The notes below the pieces were generated by a model. That model was not told where the DNA came from. It saw nothing but the letters and a program-made list of their open reading frames with translations, and did no database searches. Both the position numbers and the translations under genes were made by a program. 64,000 bases of DNA from Falsihalocynthiibacter arcticus (GTDB lineage: Bacteria; Pseudomonadota; Alphaproteobacteria; Rhodobacterales; Rhodobacteraceae), in the NCBI RefSeq assembly GCF_000812665.2, contig NZ_CP014327.1, positions 2,571,501 to 2,635,500 of the forward strand, read 5' to 3'. Numbering within the stretch: position 1 is the stretch's first letter; the number at the start of each line of letters is the position of its first letter. Shown piece after piece: positions 1 through 8,064 of the stretch.

Positions 1-2526
1 GATTCAGTGTATTGGTTGGGCTCTGCGAAGCACAGCAACGAGCAGGCCTATTTGTTCCGCAAATTTGCCGCTTATTGGGGCACCAATAACGTCGACCATC
101 AGGCGCGGATTTGCCACTCGACCACTGTTGCGGGCGTGGCGAATACATGGGGCTATGGCGCCATGACCAACAGCTACAACGACATTCACAATTCCAAAGC
201 GATTTTCCTAATTGGTGCAAACCCCGCCGAGGCCCATCCGGTTTCCTTGCTGCATTTGCTGAAAGCCAAAGAAGAGAATAACGCGCCGCTGATCGTTTGC
301 GATCCGCGCTTTACCCGCACGGCGGCACATGCCGACGAATACGTGCGCTTCCGTCCCGGATCGGACGTGGCATTGGTGTGGGGCATTCTGTGGCATATCT
401 TTGAGAACAAATGGGAAGATACCGAGTTTATCCGCACCCGTGTTTGGGGCATGGACCAGATCCGCGATGAAGTGAAGCAATGGAACCCAGAAGAAGTAGA
501 ACGAGTCACAGGCGCGCCTGGGGAACAGTTAGAGCGCGTGGCGCGTACACTGGCGAACAACCGTCCCGGCACTGTGATCTGGTGCATGGGGGGCACCCAG
601 CACAGCAACGGGAATAACAACACCCGCGCTTATTGCATCCTGCAACTGGCGCTTGGAAATATGGGTGTCGCAGGCGGGGGAACTAATATTTTCCGTGGCC
701 ATGACAACGTGCAAGGCGCCACCGACCTTGGCGTTCTGGCCGATACTTTGCCGGGATATTACGGCCTGTCTGACGGCTCTTGGGCGCATTGGGCGCGTGT
801 ATGGGACGAAGACCTTGACTGGCTCAAGGGGCAATTTTCCGATGCAAGCTTTGGCGATACCAAGATGATGAATCTGACCGGGATTCCGGTTAGCCGTTGG
901 ATTGACGGGGTGCTAGAGGATAAGGCCAACCTTGATCAGCCCGATAATACCCGCGCCATGGTTCTTTGGGGCCATGCACCAAACTCGCAGACCCGCATGA
1001 AAGAGATGAAAACCGCGATGGAGCGCCTCGAGATGCTCGTTGTGATCGATCCTTATCCGACGGTTTCTGCCGTGATGCAGGATCGCACCGATGGGGTTTA
1101 CCTTCTCCCCGCTGCGACACAGTTCGAAACTCGCGGTTCTGTCACGGCGTCGAACCGGTCACTGCAATGGCGCGAGCAGGTTATGGACCCATTGTTTGAG
1201 TCGCTGCCCGACCACACAATCCTCGCCAAGTTCGCCGAGAAATTCGGTTTCCATGAACGGATGTTCCGCAATATCGCGATTGACGAAGGCGGTGAGCCGA
1301 ATGTCGAAGACCTGACCCGCGAGTTTAATCGTGGCATGTGGACCGTCGGTTATACGGGGCAAAGCCCCGAGCGGTTGAAAATGCACATGGAAAACCAGCA
1401 CACCTTTGATCGCACGACGTTGCGCGCCATTGGTGGACCTGCGGATGGAGATTTTTACGGATTGCCATGGCCTTGCTGGGGCACACCGGAAATGAATCAT
1501 CCCGGCACGGCTATTCTGTATGACATGTCGATCCCCGTGGCCGAAGGCGGCCTGACCTTCCGCGCCCGCTTTGGTGTGGAGCGTGAAGGTGATAACCTGC
1601 TGGCCGAGGGCGTTTATTCCAAAGGGTCAGAGATTAAGGACGGCTATCCCGAATTTACAGTGCAAATGCTGCGTGATCTGGGATGGGAAAACGACCTTAC
1701 CGATGTCGAAAAAGCCAGTATCAACGGCGTTGCCGGATACCCAGAGGGGGCGCCCTTAACGGCGGAGCCTGCGGATGATGGTGGCTCAAACAACACCGAA
1801 GAAGTGGGCGAGACATCGCAGCAAGGCGATATTCCGTCAGACTTCCTAGCCAAAACAGGCGGCGTGAATTGGAAGACCGACCTGTCGGGAGGTATTCAAC
1901 GCGTAGCAATCGCGCATGGTTGTGCGCCCTTCGGGAACGCCAAGGCCCGCGCTGTGGTCTGGACCTTCCCTGATCCAGTGCCTCTTCATCGCGAACCCCT
2001 TTATACCAACCGCCGCGATCTCGTGGTCGATTATCCGACCTACGAGGACAAGAAGTTCTGGCGGGTACCAACGATGTACCGCTCGATTCAGGAAAATGAT
2101 TTCTCGCAAGAATATCCGATTATCCTGACCTCCGGTCGCTTGGTTGAATACGAAGGTGGGGGCGACGAAACCCGCTCCAACCCATGGCTTGCAGAATTGC
2201 AGCAGGACATGTTCGTCGAGATCAACATACGCGACGCCAATGATCTTGGTGTGCGTGACGGCGCACAGGTCTGGGTCGAAGGCCCAGAGGGTGGCAAGGT
2301 TAAAGTTATGGCTATGGTCACAGAACGCGTGGGGTCGGGCGTGGCGTTCATGCCCTTCCACTTTGGCGGCCATTTTGAGGGGAAAGACTTGCGGGATAAA
2401 TACCCCGAAGGCGCAGACCCCTATGTATTGGGCGAGTCGACGAACACGGCGCAAACCTATGGCTATGACAGCGTAACCCAGATGCAAGAGACCAAAGCGA
2501 CTCTTTGCAAAATCTGGTCGGCATAA
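1..2526 (+). CDS. fdhA: Formate dehydrogenase alpha (catalytic) subunit, 5'-truncated by window edge
   Basis: Catalytic molybdopterin subunit of a membrane-bound formate dehydrogenase, which oxidises formate to CO2 and passes electrons to the FeS subunit encoded next. The frame is open from the first base, so the N-terminus with its 4Fe-4S site lies outside the window. The segment ARICHSTTVAG matches the active-site loop of the family with cysteine, not selenocysteine, as Mo ligand, followed by the expected His. The C-terminal part (from about PIILTSGRLVEYEGGG) is a molybdopterin-dinucleotide-binding domain. An acidic, low-complexity stretch near DDGGSNNTEEVGE separates the two halves. The beta subunit follows after 13 bp and the gamma subunit after that, the order of FDH-3 type operons. 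The family assignment is firm; the exact subtype is inferred. Confidence 0.93.
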   Translation, partial: DSVYWLGSAKHSNEQAYLFRKFAAYWGTNNVDHQARICHSTTVAGVANTWGYGAMTNSYNDIHNSKAIFLIGANPAEAHPVSLLHLLKAKEENNAPLIVCDPRFTRTAAHADEYVRFRPGSDVALVWGILWHIFENKWEDTEFIRTRVWGMDQIRDEVKQWNPEEVERVTGAPGEQLERVARTLANNRPGTVIWCMGGTQHSNGNNNTRAYCILQLALGNMGVAGGGTNIFRGHDNVQGATDLGVLADTLPGYYGLSDGSWAHWARVWDEDLDWLKGQFSDASFGDTKMMNLTGIPVSRWIDGVLEDKANLDQPDNTRAMVLWGHAPNSQTRMKEMKTAMERLEMLVVIDPYPTVSAVMQDRTDGVYLLPAATQFETRGSVTASNRSLQWREQVMDPLFESLPDHTILAKFAEKFGFHERMFRNIAIDEGGEPNVEDLTREFNRGMWTVGYTGQSPERLKMHMENQHTFDRTTLRAIGGPADGDFYGLPWPCWGTPEMNHPGTAILYDMSIPVAEGGLTFRARFGVEREGDNLLAEGVYSKGSEIKDGYPEFTVQMLRDLGWENDLTDVEKASINGVAGYPEGAPLTAEPADDGGSNNTEEVGETSQQGDIPSDFLAKTGGVNWKTDLSGGIQRVAIAHGCAPFGNAKARAVVWTFPDPVPLHREPLYTNRRDLVVDYPTYEDKKFWRVPTMYRSIQENDFSQEYPIILTSGRLVEYEGGGDETRSNPWLAELQQDMFVEINIRDANDLGVRDGAQVWVEGPEGGKVKVMAMVTERVGSGVAFMPFHFGGHFEGKDLRDKYPEGADPYVLGESTNTAQTYGYDSVTQMQETKATLCKIWSA

Positions 2527-2539
2527 AGGGAGACAGATC

Positions 2540-3133
2540 ATGGCTAGAGCAAAATTTCTCTGCGACGCCGAACGGTGCATCGAATGTAACGCCTGCGTTA
2601 CGGCTTGTAAAAACGAGCACGAGGTTCCGTGGGGCATTAACCGCCGCAAGGTGGTAACGATCAATGACGGTAAACCGGGAGAGCGATCAATCTCGGTTGC
2701 GTGTATGCACTGCTCGGACGCGCCCTGCATGGCAGTTTGCCCTGTGGATTGTTTTTACCAGACCGAAGACGGCATCGTTCTGCACTCCAAAGACCTATGC
2801 ATCGGGTGTGGTTATTGCTTCTACGCGTGCCCCTTTGGTGCGCCGCAATATCCACAGGCGGGCAATTTTGGGTCGCGTGGAAAAATGGACAAATGTACTT
2901 TCTGTGCCGGTGGACCGGAGGAAAACCACTCGTCCGCCGAGTTCTCCAAATACGGACGCAATCGGATCGCAGAAGGCAAACTGCCACTCTGCGCCGAGAT
3001 GTGCTCCACCAAAGCCTTGCTCGCAGGGGACGGTGATACCGTTGCCACCATTTACCGCGAACGTATCGTTTCGCGCGGATTTGGCGCTGGGGCTTGGGGC
3101 TGGGGTACGGCTTACGGTCTAAAGGGCGGTTGA
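2540..3133 (+). CDS. fdhB: Formate dehydrogenase beta subunit, 4Fe-4S ferredoxin-type
   Basis: Electron-transfer subunit of 197 residues carrying electrons from the catalytic subunit to the cytochrome b subunit. Four cysteine clusters are visible: CIECNACVTACK near residue 14, CMHCSDAPCMAVCP near 55, CIGCGYCFYACP near 83, and CTFC with a distal CAEMC near 115-155. This fits four 4Fe-4S clusters, as in the FdnH/FDH3B family. The start is supported by a GGGAG ribosome site just before ATG. It is tightly linked to the alpha gene. A hairpin with a T-rich tail follows the stop, so the gamma gene may be expressed at a lower or separately controlled level. Confidence 0.93.
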   Translation: MARAKFLCDAERCIECNACVTACKNEHEVPWGINRRKVVTINDGKPGERSISVACMHCSDAPCMAVCPVDCFYQTEDGIVLHSKDLCIGCGYCFYACPFGAPQYPQAGNFGSRGKMDKCTFCAGGPEENHSSAEFSKYGRNRIAEGKLPLCAEMCSTKALLAGDGDTVATIYRERIVSRGFGAGAWGWGTAYGLKGG

Positions 3134-3162
3134 TTTACGCCCTCCCTTTGCGATGCAAAATG

Positions 3163-3191
3163 GGCGGTCTGTGACGGACCGCCTTTCTTTT
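3163..3191 (+). terminator. Rho-independent terminator or attenuator between fdhB and the gamma gene
   Basis: GGCGGTC (3163-3169) pairs with GACCGCC (3177-3183), and TTTCTTTT follows directly. It lies inside the operon, 25 bp before the next ATG, so partial termination is more likely than a full stop. Confidence 0.7.
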
Positions 3192-3215
3192 ACGACACTG
3201 TAAAGGTCCACTCTG

Positions 3216-4400
3216 ATGTTTCGTCTTTTCGCTGTTTTTTTCTTGCTGTGCAGTCTGCTTTCTCCGGCTGTAGCGCAACAAGCCGCTGATACGCCGCGCG
3301 CGGAAACGGGCGGTGCACAGACGCTTAACGATATTCTCCTCCGGCAAAATGCGCAAAAAGTGGACGACGAATTCCGCCGCTCCGCTGTCGGCGATCCGGA
3401 CGATGCCGCGCAAATCACCGCGCCGCTTGGCACGCTTGGTGGCCAATCTGATCCCGAATTGTGGCGCGCACTGCGATATAACACGGCCGATGTGCAGACC
3501 CAATCACGCGGGCCCGCAGCGACAACGTTGATCCAAGATGGTGGCATGTGGTGGTTGGAGTTTCGCCAAGGCCCACTTTTGACTTATGGCGCTGGGCTGC
3601 TCGGGGGCACTTTGGTGCTCTTGGCGTTATTCTACCTCATCCGCGGACGTATTCGTATCGAAGGTGAAAAAACGGGCCGCACAATCACACGTTTCGGCGG
3701 CATTGAGAGATTTGGCCATTGGCTGTTGGCGAGCTCGTTTCTTATTCTTGGCGCGACGGGCTTGATATCGCTGTTCGGGCGCAAAGTGTTGATACCGACC
3801 TTCGGCCACGAAGCCTTCTCGACCGTCGCCATCGGCACTAAATGGGTGCATAACAATATTTCGTGGGCGTTCATCGTGGCGCTTATTATTATCTTTGTTT
3901 TCTGGGTTGGGCACAATTTGCCCGATCGAACCGATCTGTTCTGGCTGAAGAAAGGCGGCGGTATCTTTGGCGGAGGTCACCCGCCAGCCAAGAAGTTTAA
4001 CGCTGGTCAAAAGGTAATATTTTGGTCTGTGATCGTCTTGGGGTCGTCGATTTCGGTGTCGGGACTCTCTTTGCTGTTCCCGTTTGAATTCCATATGTTC
4101 GGGGCAACGTTTGCAAAGCTGAACGCTTGGGGCGTGACGGGATGGTTTGGATTTGACCCGCTGCCATATCCGTTGGCGCCGCAGGAAGAGATGCAATATG
4201 CCCAGTTGTGGCATGCAATTGTGAGCCTCATTTTAACCGCCATAATCTTTGCGCACATCTATATCGGGTCTGTTGGTATGGAAGGTGCTTATGATGCTAT
4301 GGGCAGTGGCGAAGTCGAGGAACAATGGGCGCGGGAACACCATAGTCTTTGGGTTGAAGACGTTCAAAAAGCCGAAATGCAGCAAAGCAAGGACGCGTAA
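3216..4400 (+). CDS. fdhC: Formate dehydrogenase gamma subunit, cytochrome b556 type
   Basis: Membrane subunit that anchors the dehydrogenase and passes electrons to the quinone pool through b-type hemes. The 394-residue product begins with a signal-like helix (FRLFAVFFLLCSLLSPAVAQ), then a long periplasmic segment to about residue 115. Several hydrophobic helices follow, around residues 120-140, 165-185, 210-235, 268-285 and 330-350. Histidines in RFGHWLLA-like, VHNN and LWHAIVSL/FAHIYIG segments are plausible heme ligands. It is longer than the E. coli FdnI/FdoI subunit because of the N-terminal extension, as is common in alphaproteobacterial FDH-3 complexes. The family is clear from sequence and position. 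Confidence 0.9.
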   Translation: MFRLFAVFFLLCSLLSPAVAQQAADTPRAETGGAQTLNDILLRQNAQKVDDEFRRSAVGDPDDAAQITAPLGTLGGQSDPELWRALRYNTADVQTQSRGPAATTLIQDGGMWWLEFRQGPLLTYGAGLLGGTLVLLALFYLIRGRIRIEGEKTGRTITRFGGIERFGHWLLASSFLILGATGLISLFGRKVLIPTFGHEAFSTVAIGTKWVHNNISWAFIVALIIIFVFWVGHNLPDRTDLFWLKKGGGIFGGGHPPAKKFNAGQKVIFWSVIVLGSSISVSGLSLLFPFEFHMFGATFAKLNAWGVTGWFGFDPLPYPLAPQEEMQYAQLWHAIVSLILTAIIFAHIYIGSVGMEGAYDAMGSGEVEEQWAREHHSLWVEDVQKAEMQQSKDA

Positions 4401-4401
4401 G

Positions 4402-4551
4402 ATGAAGGCATTTTTGTTAGCATTGTTTATGCTGGTGGTGATCACAATTGGTGCTAACCGGATACTGGTCATGAGCGGTTTTTCATCAGAGGCAACCTCG
4501 GTGTCATCCGGAAATGTTAGGCTAGGCGAGAGCGCTGCCGGAGGAAACTAG
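4402..4551 (+). CDS. Small single-span membrane protein at the end of the fdh operon
   Basis: A 49-codon reading frame starting one base after the gamma-subunit stop, so translation is probably coupled. Residues 3-19 (AFLLALFMLVVITIGAN) form one hydrophobic helix, followed by a short Ser/Gly-rich polar tail. No enzymatic motif is visible. Position suggests an accessory or assembly peptide of the formate dehydrogenase complex, but this is inference. Downstream DNA is degenerate, so this is the last intact gene of the operon. Confidence 0.6.
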   Translation: MKAFLLALFMLVVITIGANRILVMSGFSSEATSVSSGNVRLGESAAGGN

Positions 4552-4817
4552 CCGATTTCGTTGCAGTTGATTGCGACAAAATTCGCCATTCTCCACACCT
4601 CCGCTTTGCCAAACCAAGGCATTGCTGTGGTCACGGCGTTTGTCGCGAGTGACGCTGCAATCGTTGCGAAGGCCGTGGACGATATCGCCAAGGAATTCCT
4701 GCAGGTTTGAAAAACGCTCACGGCTAAAAATCAAGGCTATTTGGCGACAGAAGTTGTTCTCGGCACATACCAAATTTTCTCGATAGCTAGTTTTATCCGT
4801 TGCCCACCTTCTAGAAT
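4552..4817 (+). other. Degenerate stretch without an intact gene
   Basis: One frame reads as protein-like (IAVVTAFVASDAAIVAKAV and on to EFLQV) before a stop near 4710. Continuation is open only in short pieces. I cannot assign a family. It directly precedes the DctP remnant and is probably part of the same decayed block. Confidence 0.4.
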
Positions 4818-5249
4818 ATGGTGCAAACGGGCGTGATTGAAGCGGCAATGTTGTGGCCAAAAGCGGCGCTAACTCACAACATGGTTGAGGTTGCACCCTA
4901 TATGCTCAAGGCTGACCTTGGGGCTGTGAACTCGAATACATTGAGAATCAATGCGGGTGTTTGGGTGGGCTGTTCCAGAGGAAGTGAAAACTCTCATTCA
5001 AAACGTGGCCATTGAATACTCGACCATCTTGCAGAAATTGCAATGAGATTACATCGCTGCAGGTGGGGCCGTCTTAGAAATAACTGGAAACAGCGTCAAG
5101 TTTGGGTCGACAGCATGCCAAATATTGCGGTCGAATGGGCTGCAAAGTTAGACAGCGAATGCGCATCCGGATCGGGGGCGCATTTGGCTAAGTTTGGAGC
5201 CGCTGGAGCCGTGCCATTGCGTGACAAGGCCGCTGAATTTCCGGACTAA
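4818..5249 (+). pseudogene. TRAP transporter solute-binding protein (DctP) C-terminal remnant
   Basis: Read across frames, this segment gives the typical C-terminal half of a DctP family protein. It has IEAAMLWPKAALTHNMVEVA, then KADLGAVNSNTLRINAGVW, then after a frameshift near 4965 VPEEVKTLIQNVAIEYS. After an internal stop near 5044 it continues with a third-frame ending MPNIAVEWAAKLDSE. No single frame stays open. The N-terminal half and signal peptide are absent. TRAP binding proteins capture organic acids in the periplasm; the large permease remnant follows at about 5340. Confidence 0.75.
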
Positions 5250-5339
5250 ATCACACCTCCAAGGAAAGACGGAAAAAATGATTGTCGCGACTCCACAAAA
5301 ATCCAAGATTGCGTCGTGACGACCGCTATTTTGGCTAAG

Positions 5340-5600
5340 GTTACAGGGGCTCTTGTTCTGTTCATAACCCGTTTGCGGCCCGATCCTTGTGGTACTTGAT
5401 GGGATTTATGCTGGTTGGTGTACGCCCGTCGAGGCAAGGGCCGCAGGCGCACTTCTTGCGACGATCTCTGACGCGGACGGCGCTTTGACAGGTCTTGGAC
5501 AAAACAGGCCATATCACGGCGGCGGTTTTGTTGCTCATCTTCATGGCCTCTTTCTATGGCCGGATGCTGAGCTTCCAAATCAACTCGAAGAAGTTCTGCC
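5340..5600 (+). pseudogene. TRAP transporter large permease (DctM) fragment
   Basis: VLDGIYAGWCTPVEARAAGA matches the family motif in which a Gly-rich loop is followed by a TP-EA segment. After a frameshift near 5492 the sequence VLDKTGHITAAVLLLIFMA and FYGRMLSF continues as the next DctM transmembrane helix. Only this C-terminal part survives. The small DctQ subunit was not recognisable between it and the DctP remnant. Confidence 0.7.
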
Positions 5601-5651
5601 CACAGTGGACATGTCGTGCTTTCAGATCATGGTCATCTCTGTGCTTCCGAT

Positions 5652-6164
5652 GATGGACGTTTCAAGCGATACCATAACCCAAGCCTTTGCGGATTATTGC
5701 GCCAAGGACACCAGCCCGCGCACTTTGTTCGTTTTAGCCAAAATGGTGGAACACCTGCACGCATTTGCCAAGGAAACGAAATAGACCCACAAAGAGTGGA
5801 CACGCGGTCTCCAATTTCTGGTTGAAGCTGGAAAAATTCGAACAATGATCGCAACGAGTTTGACCTATTTCTGATGCAACAGGTCTTTCCTCGCTGGTGG
5901 ATATGATCGGTTCGCAACATGACGGTACCTCGGAGCGTGCTTGGCCTCTTCGACATTTTGGGGGCTCCCGAAGTCCCCGTTGGCGGCGACTCTAAAAAGG
6001 ATAAGGGCGGCGCAAGCAGTGTTGTTGAGTGTAGAATAACAACGCCCGACGCAATTCTTAGCAAAGAGGCCGTGCTTGATCTGTGGCAGACCACCGATAA
6101 CGGGCTATATTCTTGTCATGATGAGAGCCAGCCCGAGTATAACTTCGCTGTTCCACGAAAGTAG
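5652..6164 (+). pseudogene. Intradiol ring-cleavage dioxygenase (catechol/hydroxyquinol type) remnant
   Basis: The N-terminal region reads TSPRTLFVLAKMVEHLHAFAKETK, and after a stop THKEWTRGLQFLVEAGKI. Frame changes then give ATGLSSLVDMIGSQHDGTS, and finally SVLGLFDILGAPEVPVGG through AVLDLWQTTDNGLYS. These are the helical linker, the L-G-P/L-F entry and the DVWQ-like strand of intradiol dioxygenases. At least two frameshifts and two stops are present and the C-terminal iron-binding half is missing. Intact relatives open catechol or hydroxyquinol between the hydroxyls. The assignment rests on motif recall, not on a search. Confidence 0.7.
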
Positions 6165-6262
6165 GGTCGATGGTCGCTAGGCGCTGACAATTACCCTGGC
6201 CGCGTTCCAGTGAAATGCACCATCCGATTTAGCTGCTCAAGGCGCCCATTACCAATATGGAA

Positions 6263-7009
6263 CTAACATACAAGGTCCAAAAAATTCCCATTATTGGCTT
6301 TTTCGGACGCAAGGAACCATGCGACATCCGCGAGCAGGGACTTGCTGGCCTCTGGGGGCGTCACGTCGATTTCTTCTTTCGTTGCGGGTAGGGATTTTGC
6401 AAGTTTAGGATCGTCGCGCGGCCATTTTCCGAAGCTCGCGATGACATTTTTGGTTTTTTGTTGTGGGGGCTATTTCGACATAAATCAGGGGTTCTTCCTG
6501 GAGGCCGTGGTGAAAAAAAACCTCGGTTAAACTACCTGAGAAAACACCTCGTCCAAAGGTTTGAGCGATGGGTTCTGACGCAAGAATCTGAGTAAGTCCG
6601 CCCGTATGTGGACAATTTTAAGGGTTGAGGCAGGCGTTTGATTAAGGCGACTGATAAGTTCAGCATACTTTGGCGCGGCGACCGCTGAGAGAACCTTAAG
6701 AACTTCGGGCGACTGCGTTTCAATATACTGAGTCGCGACTGTGGCCACATCTTCCAAGTTCGCAGAAAACTCCGCGCTGATGGCTATAAATAGAGCCTCT
6801 TTTGTGGGGTCATCTAGTTTTTCATACAGTTCCCAAAATTGAAATGACAGCGCAAGACCTGATGCGTTGCCAGGGCTGGAAAGCGATCGCTTACACAGCT
6901 CGACGATAGTGTTTGCATCCGGCTTTTGATTGCTCTCGGAAGCTTTTAGCAAGGATATGCCGCGCAGCGCTACGGCACCCAAGAAGTCATTTATAGATGT
7001 GTTAGCCAT
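6263..7009 (-). pseudogene. Malonyl-CoA decarboxylase remnant
   Basis: The N-terminal helical domain is intact in one frame from the ATG at 7009 to a stop near 6530. It includes SSPGNASGLALSFQFWELYE and the typical LISRLNQTPASTLKIVHIRA followed by DLLRFLRQNP. Downstream, LQEEPLIYVEIA of the catalytic domain and PKLAKSLPATKEEID plus EASKSLLADVAWFL survive in other frames. The Ser/His catalytic centre and the C-terminal third are gone. The enzyme would convert malonyl-CoA to acetyl-CoA. Loss of the central and C-terminal parts makes function unlikely. Confidence 0.75.
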
Positions 7010-7015
7010 TCGAAA

Positions 7016-7029
7016 TAATATCGATTTTT
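7016..7029. promoter_or_regulatory. Candidate GntR operator, second copy
   Basis: TAATATCGATTTTT matches the perfect palindrome in front of the GntR gene (8044-8057) at 12 of 14 positions. It lies between the divergent malonyl-CoA decarboxylase remnant and the synthase-like gene, where a shared operator would be expected. Confidence 0.45.
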
Positions 7030-7066
7030 TTGCAAGATGAAAAACCAATTAACGACAGGAGCCATA

Positions 7067-7966
7067 ATGCGCGAGAACTATTTCGAAGACGGTAAATGGT
7101 GGGTCAGCTCTTACAATTTTATCCCCGAAGTGCGGAGTAAAATGAACCTTCCAGAGACGGTTCAAATCCACGACGCGACACTGCGCGACGGGGAGCAAAC
7201 ACCAGGTGTTGTCTTCTCGATTGACGATAAAATTGCGATTGCGTCCAAACTGGATGAACTGGGTGTGGATCGGATTGAGGCGGGGATGCCGGCGGTGTCG
7301 CCGCAAGACGCCGAAGCGATCAAGCAGATTTCCCAGCTTGGCTTGAAATCCAAGATCTTCACCTTTGCACGCGCCATGAAAGCCGACATCGACATGGCGA
7401 TTGCCTGCGGAGCGGACGGGGTGATTATCGAGGTGCCAATTGGCTATCCCAAGCTGAAAACCCAATTCGGCTGGACGTGGGAAGTAGTGCATAGTTGCGC
7501 GAATGGTCTTGGCGAGCGTACCGGCAACGCTGCGCTCGAAGAGTTAATGATGGGCCTGCACATTTTGTACGGCTATGACACCAAGTATAAACTCGACAAA
7601 ACCCCTGAATTAGGGGCGCTGATTGCCGAGCGCTCGAACGTCCCAATCGCGCGGAACAAACCTGTTCTTGGTCACGGCAACTTCATCCGCGAATCTGGCA
7701 TTGGCATCGATCTGGTGATGAATGACCCGCTCGTGATGTTCGGCACACATCCGTCGTTGACGGGTAAGTCTGGCGAAGTTGTGTTGGGCAAGAACAGCGG
7801 CAAAGCGTCGATCATCTATAAGATGAAAGAGTTGGGCATGCCCGCGTTGGAAGACGCGATGATCGCCGATATTTTGGTTGACGTTAAATCAGCCGGTATC
7901 GCCAAGCGCAGTGTTCTGAGCGAAGAAGAGTTCAGGAACATTGTTGCGGCCAAATCCAAGGCCTAA
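7067..7966 (+). CDS. Homocitrate/2-isopropylmalate synthase family protein with internal deletion
   Basis: HMGL-like acyltransferase relative of 299 residues. The start at 7067 has an AGGAG site six bases upstream; an earlier ATG at 7037 is less well placed. IHDATLRDGEQTPG near residue 35 is the family signature. The C-terminal VVHSCANGLGERTGNAALEE motif is also present, but it joins directly to GYPKLKTQFGWTWE. About 85-95 residues usually found between these two points are absent. The missing part normally carries several barrel strands and the metal-binding His-x-His-Asn-Asp segment. Without it a full TIM barrel cannot form, so the product is probably inactive despite the open frame. It sits between the decarboxylase remnant and the GntR gene, so it may be part of the same decayed module. 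Confidence 0.8.
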   Translation: MRENYFEDGKWWVSSYNFIPEVRSKMNLPETVQIHDATLRDGEQTPGVVFSIDDKIAIASKLDELGVDRIEAGMPAVSPQDAEAIKQISQLGLKSKIFTFARAMKADIDMAIACGADGVIIEVPIGYPKLKTQFGWTWEVVHSCANGLGERTGNAALEELMMGLHILYGYDTKYKLDKTPELGALIAERSNVPIARNKPVLGHGNFIRESGIGIDLVMNDPLVMFGTHPSLTGKSGEVVLGKNSGKASIIYKMKELGMPALEDAMIADILVDVKSAGIAKRSVLSEEEFRNIVAAKSKA

Positions 7967-7972
7967 ACCTTG

Positions 7973-8009
7973 TTTGGCCCCCGACTTGAAATGCGGTTTG
8001 GGGGCCAAA
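7973..8009 (+). terminator. Hairpin after the synthase-like gene
   Basis: TTTGGCCCCC (7973-7982) pairs with GGGGGCCAAA (8000-8009) across a 17-base loop. There is no T-run afterwards, so it may be a weak or Rho-assisted terminator. Confidence 0.5.
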
Positions 8010-8030
8010 GGGCCACGAGGCAACTTTCTG

Positions 8031-8058
8031 TTGTAACTGACAGAAATATCGATATTTT
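8031..8058 (+). promoter_or_regulatory. Promoter with perfect 14-bp palindrome before the GntR gene
   Basis: AAATATCGATATTT at 8044-8057 is a perfect palindrome. A TTGTAA element at 8031-8036 and TATTTT at 8053-8058 are spaced 16 bp apart, so the palindrome covers the -10 region. The ATG at 8065 follows within a few bases and no ribosome site is visible, suggesting a very short or absent leader. This fits autoregulation by the GntR protein. Confidence 0.55.
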
Positions 8059-8064
8059 AACGCT

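Noticed and set aside
1846-2730. 294-codon minus-strand frame opposite fdhA and fdhB
   Set aside because: It is antisense to two firmly identified genes and its translation has no domain; a shadow frame.
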